Origin: Burkholderiaceae bacterium
GTDB taxonomy: Bacteria > Pseudomonadota > Gammaproteobacteria > Burkholderiales > Burkholderiaceae_C
Length of the DNA: 64,000 bases
Assembly (NCBI GenBank): GCA_026125795.1
Contig: JAHCKM010000003.1
Span: 310,001-374,000, forward strand
Reading direction: 5' to 3'
In this document: positions 52,856 through 60,923 of the stretch, piece by piece
How the letters are laid out: every line of letters starts with the position of its first letter
Position numbering within the stretch: position 1 is the first letter of the stretch
Program-made: the position numbers and the translations under genes
The notes under the pieces: generated by a model
The model's database searches: none
Told to the model about the DNA's origin: nothing
What the model saw: only the letters and a program-made list of their open reading frames with translations

Positions 52856-53086
52856 TCAACCATTCGAGTTGATCTTCCGGGCGGCCCCCTGCCTGCGTTC
52901 GTCGAGCGCGACTTCGATCGCACCCCACAGCAGCATGGCCGGGCAGACCAGCAGCAGCGCGGCCAGCAGGGCCCCCCAGAACGTGAAGCCGAACAGCATC
53001 AACGCCGCGACGGCCAGCACGATGCCCACGAGCGGGCAAAGCCAGAGCCAACGGTCGGCCAGACGTATTCGCAGCAAACCATGCAT
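52856..53086 (-). CDS. Small two-helix membrane protein
   Basis: A 76-residue protein with two predicted TM helices (WLWLCPLVGIVLAVAALMLFGFTFWGALLAALLLVCPAMLLWG region) joined by a short turn, then a charged tail (ALDERRQGAARK). No family recognised; small proteins of this kind often sit next to copper P-type ATPases. It is 16 bp downstream of the ATPase and 7 bp upstream of ftsH, so it is probably translated with both. Confidence 0.6.
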   Translation of the reverse strand: MHGLLRIRLADRWLWLCPLVGIVLAVAALMLFGFTFWGALLAALLLVCPAMLLWGAIEVALDERRQGAARKINSNG

Positions 53087-53102
53087 GACGTGCACCTCCG
53101 AG

Positions 53103-55490
53103 CTATCCGCGGTCGAGCTTGACGCGCTTGAGCAGCGCCGAGTTGACGATGACCGACAACGACGACAGCGCCATGGCGGCGGCGGCGATGATCGGGTTGA
53201 GGAATCCCAGTGCGGCGATCGGCACGCCGATGCCGTTGTAGACGAAGGCCCAGAACAGGTTCTGCTTGATCGTGCGCATCGTCGCGCGCGACAGGCGGAT
53301 GCCGGCGACGACGTCGCGCACGTCGCTGCGCACGAGGATGATCCCGCCTGTTTCCTTGGCCACATCGGAGCCCGATCCGATGGCGATGCCGATGTCGGCG
53401 GTGGCCAGCGCCGGCGCGTCGTTGACGCCGTCGCCCACCATCGCGACGACCTTGCCGCTGGCCTGCAGCTCCTTGATGGTCTTGGCCTTGTCGGACGGCA
53501 GCACGTCGGCGATGACCCGATCGATGCCGAGCGCGCGCCCGATCGCAGCCGCGGTGCGCGCGTTGTCGCCAGTCAGCATCACTACCTCGGTCCTCTCGGC
53601 GCGCAATGCCGCGACGGCCTCCTGCGCTTCGGGCTTCAGCGTGTCGGCCACGGCGATCACCGCCGCCAGCTGCCCGCCGCGGGCCAGCAGCATCGCGGTC
53701 TTGCCGTCGGCCTCCAGTTGCTCCATCGCCGGCTGCACGCCGGCGATGTCGATGCCCTCGCGCTGCATCAGGCGGCGGTTGCCCAGCAGCACGGCCGCGC
53801 CATCGATGTGTCCGCACACGCCGTGGCCCGGAATCGAATCGAAACCGTCGACGGTCGACAGCGTGGCACCGGCCTGCCTGGCGCCGCGCACGATCGCCTC
53901 GGCCAGTGGATGTTCGGAGCCGGTCTCGAGGCTGGCCGCCAGGCAGAGCGTTTGCTCTTTTGTCCAGCGCCCTTGCGGCAGCACGTCGGTCACGTTCGGC
54001 TCGCCGCGCGTGAGCGTGCCGGTCTTGTCAAACACCACGGTGTCGAGGTTCTGCGCCTTCTCGAGGATCTCGCCGCCGCGGATCAGGATGCCGGCCTGCG
54101 CGCCGCGACCGACCCCGACCATCAGCGCCGCTGGCGTGGCGATGCCAAGCGCACATGGGCAGGCGATGATGAGCACCGCAATGAACGCGAGCAGGCCTTG
54201 CGGGAAGTTGCCCGCGATCCACCAGCCGGCGAAGGCCACCACGGCGGTGCCGACGATGGCTGGCACGAAGTAGCGCGTCACCTGGTCGGCGATGCGCTGG
54301 ATCGGCGCGCTGCTCGCCTGCGCGTCCTCGACCATCTTGATGATCTGGGCGAGCGCCGTCTCGGCACCGACACGCGTGGCCTGAAAGCGGAACGAGCCGG
54401 TGCGGTTCAGCGTGCCGCCGATCACCTTGCCGCCGGGCTGCTTCTCGACCGGCATCGATTCGCCGGTGAGCATCGACTCGTCGACAGCCGAGCTGCCCTC
54501 CAGCACGAGCCCATCGGTGGCGATGCGCTGGCCTGGTCGCACGACCACGGTCTCGCCGACCATCACGCTCTCTGCCGGCACTTCCATCTCGACGCCGTCA
54601 CGCACCACGTGCGCGGTGGCCGGCTTGAGATCGAGCAACTTGCGCACCGCGGCCGAGGAGTGCTTCTTGATGATCTCCTCCATGTACTTGCCGAGCAGCA
54701 CGAAGGCGATGATCACCGCCGAGACTTCGAAGTAGACGTCGCGTTCTTCCACCTTGACCGGTAGCACCGACGGGAAGAACAGCACGGCCACGCTGTAGAG
54801 GTACGCCACCGTCGTGCCCAGCGCGATCAGCAGGTCCATGTTGATCGAGCGGTTGCGGATCGCATTCCAGCTTCCGACGTAGAAGCTCCAGCCGCCGATG
54901 AACTGCACCGGCGTGACCAGCAGGAACAGCCACATGCCCCAGGTGAACCAGGGCAGCGCGGGGATCGGCACCCAGGTGATGATCGTGGCGCCGGTGGCCA
55001 GGGCGATGAAGGCGCCGGCGCGCATGATTGCCAGCGCGAGCACGCCGGTCAGGGCGATCGCCACGCGCGTCCGCATCGACTTCAGCTCCTGCTCGGGCGA
55101 CTCGAACGTGCGCTGGCAGCCGGCGCTGCAGAAGTAATAGCTGCGGCCCGCACGTTCGGTGCGCAGCGCCGTCGCCTTGTCGACCACCATGCCGCAGATC
55201 GGGTCCTTCGCCTGGCCCGCGGTGCCGCGGCGCAGCGCGCTCTGCATCGGCATGCCGCGGTCGGCAACACCCGGAGAGGCGGCTTGCGTCGCCGCCGGCG
55301 CCGGGCCGACGGCAGGCGCTGAGGCCCCGTACCGGGCGGGATCGGCCTTGAACTTCTCGAGGCAGTGCGTGGAGCAGAACAGGTAGTCCTTGCCCGCGTG
55401 CTGCAGCCGGGCTGCAGCGTGGGCCTCGTCGACGGACATGCCGCAGACGGGATCGACATGCGCCACGGCTGCGTCGACCAGTGTGTTCAT
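53103..55490 (-). CDS. copA: Copper-type P1B ATPase with two N-terminal YHS domains
   Basis: A 795-residue P-type ATPase. Two YHS domains at the N-terminus (DPVCGMSV... and DPICGMVV...) replace the usual HMA domains. The membrane metal site is CPC (residues 444-446), the phosphorylation motif DKTGT, with TGES in the actuator, GDG-ND in the hinge and HP (SEHPLAEAI) in the N-domain. CPC and YFCSAGC point to Cu(I)/Ag(I) export. It is in the long leftward cluster that begins at the SHOCT gene, in front of FtsH. Confidence 0.92.
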   Translation of the reverse strand: MNTLVDAAVAHVDPVCGMSVDEAHAAARLQHAGKDYLFCSTHCLEKFKADPARYGASAPAVGPAPAATQAASPGVADRGMPMQSALRRGTAGQAKDPICGMVVDKATALRTERAGRSYYFCSAGCQRTFESPEQELKSMRTRVAIALTGVLALAIMRAGAFIALATGATIITWVPIPALPWFTWGMWLFLLVTPVQFIGGWSFYVGSWNAIRNRSINMDLLIALGTTVAYLYSVAVLFFPSVLPVKVEERDVYFEVSAVIIAFVLLGKYMEEIIKKHSSAAVRKLLDLKPATAHVVRDGVEMEVPAESVMVGETVVVRPGQRIATDGLVLEGSSAVDESMLTGESMPVEKQPGGKVIGGTLNRTGSFRFQATRVGAETALAQIIKMVEDAQASSAPIQRIADQVTRYFVPAIVGTAVVAFAGWWIAGNFPQGLLAFIAVLIIACPCALGIATPAALMVGVGRGAQAGILIRGGEILEKAQNLDTVVFDKTGTLTRGEPNVTDVLPQGRWTKEQTLCLAASLETGSEHPLAEAIVRGARQAGATLSTVDGFDSIPGHGVCGHIDGAAVLLGNRRLMQREGIDIAGVQPAMEQLEADGKTAMLLARGGQLAAVIAVADTLKPEAQEAVAALRAERTEVVMLTGDNARTAAAIGRALGIDRVIADVLPSDKAKTIKELQASGKVVAMVGDGVNDAPALATADIGIAIGSGSDVAKETGGIILVRSDVRDVVAGIRLSRATMRTIKQNLFWAFVYNGIGVPIAALGFLNPIIAAAAMALSSLSVIVNSALLKRVKLDRG

Positions 55491-55514
55491 GCTTCGACTC
55501 CTTTGCTTGCCGAG

Positions 55515-56699
55515 TCAGTACACCGCGATCCGTTGATCCAGGATCGACTGGGTCACTCGTGGAAGATCCGCCAGCCACGCGTCGGCGATCTGCGCGGCGT
55601 GCGATCGCAGCGCCTTGCTCAAACCCCCAGGCGCCTGGATCTCGATGCCGGCGAGCTCGGGCTGGTCGATCGGCTCGCCGATCGCGGACAGCAGTTGCAC
55701 GCTGACTTGCTCGGCACCCTCGACGTTGGCGTGGATGTCCCGCGCGATCAGCGTGGCGAGCACGTTGTAGAGCTTGCCGACATGCGACACCGGGTTCTTT
55801 CCCGCGGCGGCTTCGATCGACATCGCGCGGCCCGGGGTGATCAGGCCGCTGACGCGGTTGCCGCGGCCCACCTGGCCGTCGTCCCCCATCTCGCCGCTCA
55901 GGCCCGATACCGTGAGGTGCAGGCCGGATTCGTCTTGCGCGTGCGGATCGTCGAGCCGGTTGATGTGCAGCCGAGCGGGCATTGCGAGCGACGCCGCCAG
56001 ATGGTCGTGCATCGCCTGCTTCAGCGCGAAGTAGTGCGAGACGCTCTCCACATGCCGGTCGACGAAGGCAAGTGCGAGGGTCAGCGTGATCGCTTCGCCG
56101 AGGCGGCAGCCCATCACCTTGAAGTCGAACCCTGCAGCGGGAAACGCCTGCGTGAATCCCGGCGAGCGAATCACCTGGGCAACGTCCAGCACCATGCGTT
56201 CGAGCCGCGAGTACGGCGCGAAGCCGGTGCCGAACGAGGTGTCGTTCGCGCGCGCGACTGTGGCGCTCGGGGCGAAGAGTTGCTGCAGGCTGGCGCTGGT
56301 GGACCCGATGTGCGCCGTGATCGCATCGGCGGCCGCCTCGAAGGCGATGCATTCGAGCAGATGGCTGCGCGCCGCAGCGATCGCGACCGCGCCGGCGTCG
56401 TCACCCGCAGCCAGTGGTGTCGCGCGGCCACAGATGAGGAACTTCATCGGCTCGACGATGCGGCCGCCGCCGAAGCGCGCCTCGCTGCGGCCGGCGAGCA
56501 GCAGTCCCTTGTCCAGGTTGTGGTGCAGCACGCGACCCATGGTGCTGCGGTAGCGGCGCGACAGCTCGCGCGAGGCGGCTTCGCAGATGCCGTCGGTGAG
56601 GGTGTCGGGATGACCGACGCCCTTGTGCTCGCACATCTCGAAGTCACGCGACTCCATCGGCAGCGAGGAGGCGGGCTGGACATCGATCGTGCGCGCCAT
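55515..56699 (-). CDS. Archaeal-type S-adenosylmethionine synthetase (MAT)
   Basis: A 394-residue protein of the archaeal MAT family: [26 protein letters not shown] near the N-terminus, [79 protein letters not shown]-type text in the C-terminal part. These enzymes make SAM from Met and ATP and differ from bacterial MetK. Sitting between FabI and a Cu ATPase in a proteobacterium suggests transfer or a special-duty second SAM synthetase, possibly serving the methyltransferases nearby. Confidence 0.88.
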   Translation of the reverse strand: [394 protein letters not shown]

Positions 56700-56714
56700 G
56701 CAACGCTCGCGGTG

Positions 56715-57497
56715 TCAGTGGAACACCATGCCTTCGATGTGGTAGCCCGCGTCGACGTGCACCACCTCGCCGGTGATCGCCGACGCATAGGCGCTTGCCA
56801 GCAGCAGCGCCACGCGACCCACCTCGCACGCCTCGACCACGCGGCGCTGCGGGGCCTTGCGCGCGGCCTCATCGAGCAGTTCGTCGAAGTGCTTGATGCC
56901 GGAGGCGGCGCGCGTCTTCACCGGGCCGGCCGAGATCGCGTTCACCCGAACATTGCTGGGGCCAAGTTCGTGCGCCAGATAGCGCACCGAAGCTTCGAGC
57001 GCTGCCTTCACCGGTCCCATCACGTTGTAGTGCTCCACCACCTTCTCGGCACCGTAGTAGCTCAGCGTGGTCAGGCTGCCGCCTTCGGTCATCAGCGGTG
57101 CGGCCAGCCGGGCCATGCGGATGAACGAATGGCACGACACCAGCATCGCCTCGGCGAAGCCCTCGCTCGAGCAGTCGATCAGTCGCCCCTGCAGGTCTTC
57201 CTTGCGCGCCGACGCAATGGAGTGGAAAACGAAATCGAGCCGGCCCCAGCGGCCTCGGATGGCATCGAACACGGCCTCCAACTGGCCCGGTACCGTGACG
57301 TTGCAGGGAAGCAGGAGCGGTGCAGCCACTTGTTCCGCGAGCGGCGCGACGAAGGGGCGCGCCTTGTCGTTGTAGTAGGTGATCGCGAGCTCGGCGCCGG
57401 CCCCGGCGAAGTGGCGCGCAGCCGACCAGGCCAAGCTCTCGGCATTGGCGATACCGACGATCAGCCCCTTGAGGCCTGAGAGATCGAGCACTTCCAT
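56715..57497 (-). CDS. fabI: Enoyl-ACP reductase FabI-like
   Basis: A 260-residue short-chain dehydrogenase of the FabI group. GLIVGIANAESLAWSAARHF is the divergent nucleotide loop of FabI, LDFVFHSIASARK the HSIA motif, and YYGAEKVVEHYNVMGPVKAALEA holds the Tyr-x6-Tyr-x6-Lys pattern with YNVMG. It reduces trans-2-enoyl-ACP in fatty-acid synthesis. Usual FabI genes sit elsewhere, so this is probably a second copy for a low-oxygen or stress lipid profile. It lies between the SHOCT and MAT genes with 13-15 bp gaps. Confidence 0.88.
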   Translation of the reverse strand: MEVLDLSGLKGLIVGIANAESLAWSAARHFAGAGAELAITYYNDKARPFVAPLAEQVAAPLLLPCNVTVPGQLEAVFDAIRGRWGRLDFVFHSIASARKEDLQGRLIDCSSEGFAEAMLVSCHSFIRMARLAAPLMTEGGSLTTLSYYGAEKVVEHYNVMGPVKAALEASVRYLAHELGPSNVRVNAISAGPVKTRAASGIKHFDELLDEAARKAPQRRVVEACEVGRVALLLASAYASAITGEVVHVDAGYHIEGMVFH

Positions 57498-57510
57498 GAG
57501 CCAGTCCTCC

Positions 57511-57750
57511 TCAGCCTGCGCTCGATGCGTCGCGCTCGAGCAGCGTCTTGTACCGCTCGTACTCCTGCTTCGTCATCTCGCCGGAGTCGAGGCGCCGACG
57601 CAGCATCTCGTCGGTGGTCTCCTCCTTTGGTGACTTGCCGCGGCGACCGGAAGACCGCCGGGGCGTGAAGTAGACCGCTGCCACCAAAGCCAGCCACAAC
57701 AGCCACCAGAACCAGGTCATTCCGATCATGTGGACGATGTCGTAGGTCAT
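57511..57750 (-). CDS. SHOCT-domain small membrane protein
   Basis: A 79-residue protein with one TM helix (MTWFWWLLWLALVAAVYF) and a C-terminal SHOCT motif (EMLRRRLDSGEMTKQEYERYKTLL). SHOCT is a short helical oligomerisation motif. It is the first gene of the long leftward cluster. The CRP/FNR-type dyad at 57859 with a GATGCT hexamer about 22 bp beyond the box would drive it. Confidence 0.85.
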   Translation of the reverse strand: MTYDIVHMIGMTWFWWLLWLALVAAVYFTPRRSSGRRGKSPKEETTDEMLRRRLDSGEMTKQEYERYKTLLERDASSAG

Positions 57751-57858
57751 GGTCTTCTCCGTGGACGGCGTGGAGCGAGCTCCGATCCGCGCTCGTATGC
57801 GTTCGAACTCACAGCCGCCGCTGGGTGCCTAGCATCGGGCGGTGCGCCGCGCTGTGCG

Positions 57859-57872
57859 TTGACCCACGTCAA
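57859..57872. promoter_or_regulatory. CRP/FNR-family dyad in the divergent promoter region
   Basis: TTGACCCACGTCAA is a perfect TTGAC-N4-GTCAA dyad. On the minus strand the hexamer GATGCT begins 22 bp past it, giving a class II layout for the SHOCT-fabI-MAT-copA cluster; on the plus strand the hexamer is poor. DNR/FixK-type regulators tolerate TTGAC half-sites. The gap 57751-57935 holds nothing else recognisable. Confidence 0.65.
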
Positions 57873-57935
57873 TGTCGCCGTCCGCTTTCGAGACACAGTT
57901 GATGCATCGAGCTCGACCCACTGATGGAGGTCACG

Positions 57936-58316
57936 ATGACAAGTCGGTTCAGATGCGTAGCGACACGGTCTGTGCTCGCGCTCGCCGTGGCGATCACCTT
58001 GGGCGGCTGTGCAACTCAGGGGCCGGCGGTGCCCGCAGGCGCTGACCAGAAGATCGAGAACGCGAGCGGCCGTGTGGACCACGAAGCCCTCGCGTCCCGG
58101 TATGAAGCTCAGGCCGCTGCGGATGCGGCGGCGGCGCGGCGGCATCAGGGCTACGCCGCCACGTACCGGAGGAACACGTCGCCGGCCAGCGGCCCGCAGG
58201 AGCATCTCGCACTGGCCCAGCACTGTGAGAACCTGGCACGCGCGTACCAGCAGGCGGCGGATGAAAATGCCGCCCTGGCGATGCTGCACCGCGAGCTGGC
58301 TGCCGCGTCGAAGTGA
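57936..58316 (+). CDS. Small lipoprotein, fourth paralogue of the 10404-11652 array
   Basis: A 126-residue lipoprotein (lipobox LGGC in VAITLGGCAT). Mature part: DQKIENASGRVDHEALA, YEAQAAADAAAARRHQGYAATYRR, LAQHCENLARAYQQAADENAALAMLHREL. It keeps the KIE-A--R-DHE-LA--Y--QAA pattern of the three lipoproteins behind cusA, 46 kb away. ATG at 57936 has GGAGG. It is divergent from the SHOCT gene across the CRP/FNR-type box. Confidence 0.7.
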   Translation: MTSRFRCVATRSVLALAVAITLGGCATQGPAVPAGADQKIENASGRVDHEALASRYEAQAAADAAAARRHQGYAATYRRNTSPASGPQEHLALAQHCENLARAYQQAADENAALAMLHRELAAASK

Positions 58317-58352
58317 ACGCACGTGAGGCACGCCGCGCAGGAGCGTGCAGGT

Positions 58353-58370
58353 GCCGTCGGGCCCGACGGC
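58353..58370. terminator. Possible bidirectional terminator hairpin
   Basis: GCCGTCGGGCCCGACGGC is a perfect inverted repeat (7-bp stem, GC-rich) located between the convergent ends of the lipoprotein and cardiolipin synthase-like genes. The + side is followed by ATTCATTG, a weak T stretch; the other side has none. Position and symmetry suggest termination, but the U-run is poor. Confidence 0.45.
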
Positions 58371-58372
58371 AT

Positions 58373-59662
58373 TCATTGATGCCGCTCCAGCAGAGCGCCG
58401 GCGCCTGCGAGCACTCGTTCCCACCTCGATCGCCGCCAGAGCGCCGCGCTGACGTTCACGCAGCAGGCCAGATCGCTTTCGAAGGCCTGCTCCAAACGCC
58501 GAGCCAGGCTCGGATCCTGCACCGCGAGGTTGACCTCGTCGTTCAGTCCGAAGGAACGATTGTCGAAGTTGGTCGAGCCGACTACCGACCAGACCTGATC
58601 GACGACCATGATCTTGGCGTGCATCATCGCCGGCTGATATTCGTGGAGTTGCACGCCGGCCCGCAGCAAGGCGCCATAGCGCCGCCGGCTCGCGCGACGC
58701 GCGATCGGGTGGTTGTTGAGCACGCCCGGCACGATGATCCGGACGTTCACGCCGCGCTGCACGGCGGCGCCCAACTCGCGCAGCACGCTGCGGTCCGGCA
58801 GGAAGTACGGCGAGGCGATGCTGATCGAACGGCGGGCCGAGGCCAGCAGCACCTGGAACAGCATGCGTGCCCGTGTGGCCTTGCCGGCCGAAGGTGCGCT
58901 GGTGACCACCAGGCCGTGCGCGGCGGCCGGAGCGGAGGGCTCGAGCAGCGCTCGACAGAATGGGAAGTCCTGCTGCATCGTCAACAGTTCGCCGGTGCTC
59001 TCGAGCCAGTTCTCCGCGAATGAGCTCTGCAGTGCGGAGGCCAACGGACCGTGCACGCACACCATGGTGTCGCGCCAGGGCGCGCCTGTCCGGCCACCGT
59101 CGTCCCACCACGCGGCCACACCGGCACCACCGATGAAGCCGGTGGCACCGTCGATCACCAGCAGCTCGCGGTGCGTGCGGTTGTTGAAGCGCTTCAGCGT
59201 GTGCCAGCGCACGGGCTGGTACCAAGCCACCTCTGCGCCGGCACGCCGAAGATCGGCGAAGTACGAGTCGGGAGTCGGCAGGGACCCGATCGCATCGATG
59301 ATCAGCCGAACCTTGACGCCGCCCCGTGCGCGCGCCGCCATCGCGGCCAGCAAGCGATCGGCAATCGCGCTGCGATGGAACACGAAAGCCTCGAGGTGGA
59401 TGCTGTGACGCGCCTCCTCGATGGCTCGCAGTTGCGCCGGATAGAAGGCCTGCCCATCGGTCAGCACTTCCAGTTCCATCGCCGGCATGACCGCGCTGTC
59501 CACCAACGCCGCGATCAGTCCCCTGGATTCATGGCTGGCGCAAGGTGGCAGCTCACCATGGATGCGATAGGCGAGCCCGGGCTCGAACAGCACCACCGAG
59601 AGCAGGGCGGCCAGCAGGGCAATGGCGGCGATGGCCAGCAGATGGAAGGCGGTGATGTCCAT
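58373..59662 (-). CDS. Cardiolipin synthase-like PLD protein with an altered first HKD motif
   Basis: A 429-residue protein with an N-terminal TM helix (AIAALALLAALLSVVLF region) and two PLD modules. The second has an intact HKD (MMHAKIMVVDQVWSVVGSTNFDNRS). The first reads THRELLVIDGATGFIGG: Glu stands where Lys is normally found. Because both motifs build one active site in Cls, activity may be lost or changed. A degenerate PLD partner for the lipoprotein PLD at 26331 is one possibility. Confidence 0.85.
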   Translation of the reverse strand: MDITAFHLLAIAAIALLAALLSVVLFEPGLAYRIHGELPPCASHESRGLIAALVDSAVMPAMELEVLTDGQAFYPAQLRAIEEARHSIHLEAFVFHRSAIADRLLAAMAARARGGVKVRLIIDAIGSLPTPDSYFADLRRAGAEVAWYQPVRWHTLKRFNNRTHRELLVIDGATGFIGGAGVAAWWDDGGRTGAPWRDTMVCVHGPLASALQSSFAENWLESTGELLTMQQDFPFCRALLEPSAPAAAHGLVVTSAPSAGKATRARMLFQVLLASARRSISIASPYFLPDRSVLRELGAAVQRGVNVRIIVPGVLNNHPIARRASRRRYGALLRAGVQLHEYQPAMMHAKIMVVDQVWSVVGSTNFDNRSFGLNDEVNLAVQDPSLARRLEQAFESDLACCVNVSAALWRRSRWERVLAGAGALLERHQ

Positions 59663-59679
59663 GAGCAGGCGTGACGCAG

Positions 59680-60249
59680 CTACGGCAGGACGGGCCTGTC
59701 GGACAGCTCGATGGGCGCCTCGATCCCGGCCGTGCGGGCGGTGACCGCGCCCACGAGCGAGTACTTCAGGCCCTTCCCGAGCAGCAGCGCGCCGAACACG
59801 GCGGGCCACGACAGGCCCAGCAGCGCCGCGAGGATCAATGCAGGCGTCTGACTGAAGGGCGACGCAGCGATCGCCGTCAGGGTGACGAAACCATAGTCCG
59901 ATACCCAGCTCACCAGGTAGTGCCAGTGCTTCGAGGACGCCAACTGCGGAAGCCGCTCGTTGATCCAGGCAATGCCGAAGTGCCCGAGCAAGTGCGTGAA
60001 CAGCGCTCCGGCCACCGAGCTGCCGAGCACCGACCACACCACCAGCGCGCGCCAGCGGCGCGGGTTCAACGCGACGAGCGCCGTCAGCAGCGGACCGACC
60101 GGCACCGACAGGCTCAATGTGGCAGCGGCCGACAGCGCTGCTGCGAGCGGCGGGTACCACCAGCAGTCGGCATAGGGGAACAGACGATTCACACAACGGC
60201 GCACGCCCAGGTTGTGGGCGAATTCGAGCGCCGTGCCGATGAAGCGCAT
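59680..60249 (-). CDS. YqaA/DedA-like (VTT) membrane protein
   Basis: A 189-residue membrane protein with about five hydrophobic segments; PFADCWWYPPLAAALSAAATLSLSVPVGPLLTALVALNPRRWRALVVWSVLGSSVAGALF is typical of YqaA-type VTT proteins, as is the small-residue-rich ALLGLSWPAVFGALLLGKGLKY. Related proteins move or scramble phospholipids. Its ATG overlaps the stop of the methyltransferase and it is 17 bp ahead of the Cls-like gene, so it is in a lipid gene set. Confidence 0.7.
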   Translation of the reverse strand: MRFIGTALEFAHNLGVRRCVNRLFPYADCWWYPPLAAALSAAATLSLSVPVGPLLTALVALNPRRWRALVVWSVLGSSVAGALFTHLLGHFGIAWINERLPQLASSKHWHYLVSWVSDYGFVTLTAIAASPFSQTPALILAALLGLSWPAVFGALLLGKGLKYSLVGAVTARTAGIEAPIELSDRPVLP

Positions 60250-60923
60250 CACGACGGCCTCACCGCCCGGTACAGCGCCAGCGTGCCGAAGACCGTCGCG
60301 AAGGTTCGCGGTTGCGAGACGTCGGCGAAGCCCGAAGTCTGGAACAGCTCGACGAGCCGGCCTTCGACGTTGTCGCGCGTGTTCGCGAAGCCGTCGAGCA
60401 ACTGGATCGCCAGGAAGGCGGCGCGCATCAGCGGCCCGCTGGCGCGGCCCCAGTCGGCCACGTGCAATTCGCCACCGGGGCGCAGCACACGGTGGATCTC
60501 GAGCGCGGTGTGCTGCTTCTGCTGCCACGACAGGTGGTGGAAGAACAGGCTGCAGAGCACGCGATCGAAGCTGGCGTCGGCATACGGCATCTGGTGCGAC
60601 AGGCCGTGGTCGAAGCGGATCGGCACGCCTGCCCGCGATGCCTTGCCACGCGCGATCGACAGGATGGCCGGGTCACCATCGATGCCGCTCACCTCGAGGT
60701 CCGGGTGGCGCTGCTTGATCCAGACCGCCAGTGTGCCGGTGCCGCACGCCAGGTCGAGCACCCGCTGTCCGGCGCCGAGACGCGCTTGCGCCATCAGCGC
60801 CTCCTTGAAGCGGCGCTCGCGCGTCGTTGCGGCAACGACGGCGTCGTAGGCCGGCGTCAGCCAGCGGAAACGCAGGGCCGGAACGTATCGGTCGTCGTTG
60901 GCGCCTTGGCGGTCAGCCGTCAT
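60249..60923 (-). CDS. Class I SAM-dependent methyltransferase
   Basis: A 224-residue methyltransferase: RVLDLACGTGTLAVWIKQRHP is the SAM-binding loop with DxACGTG, SGIDGDPAIL the acidic motif II, FDRVLCSLFFHHLS and RVLRPGGELHVADWGR motifs III/IV. Similar proteins methylate quinones or phospholipids; substrate cannot be assigned. It starts inside the end of the MFS gene (11-bp overlap) and is followed by a lipid-type membrane protein, so a lipid substrate is plausible. Confidence 0.85.
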   Translation of the reverse strand: MTADRQGANDDRYVPALRFRWLTPAYDAVVAATTRERRFKEALMAQARLGAGQRVLDLACGTGTLAVWIKQRHPDLEVSGIDGDPAILSIARGKASRAGVPIRFDHGLSHQMPYADASFDRVLCSLFFHHLSWQQKQHTALEIHRVLRPGGELHVADWGRASGPLMRAAFLAIQLLDGFANTRDNVEGRLVELFQTSGFADVSQPRTFATVFGTLALYRAVRPS

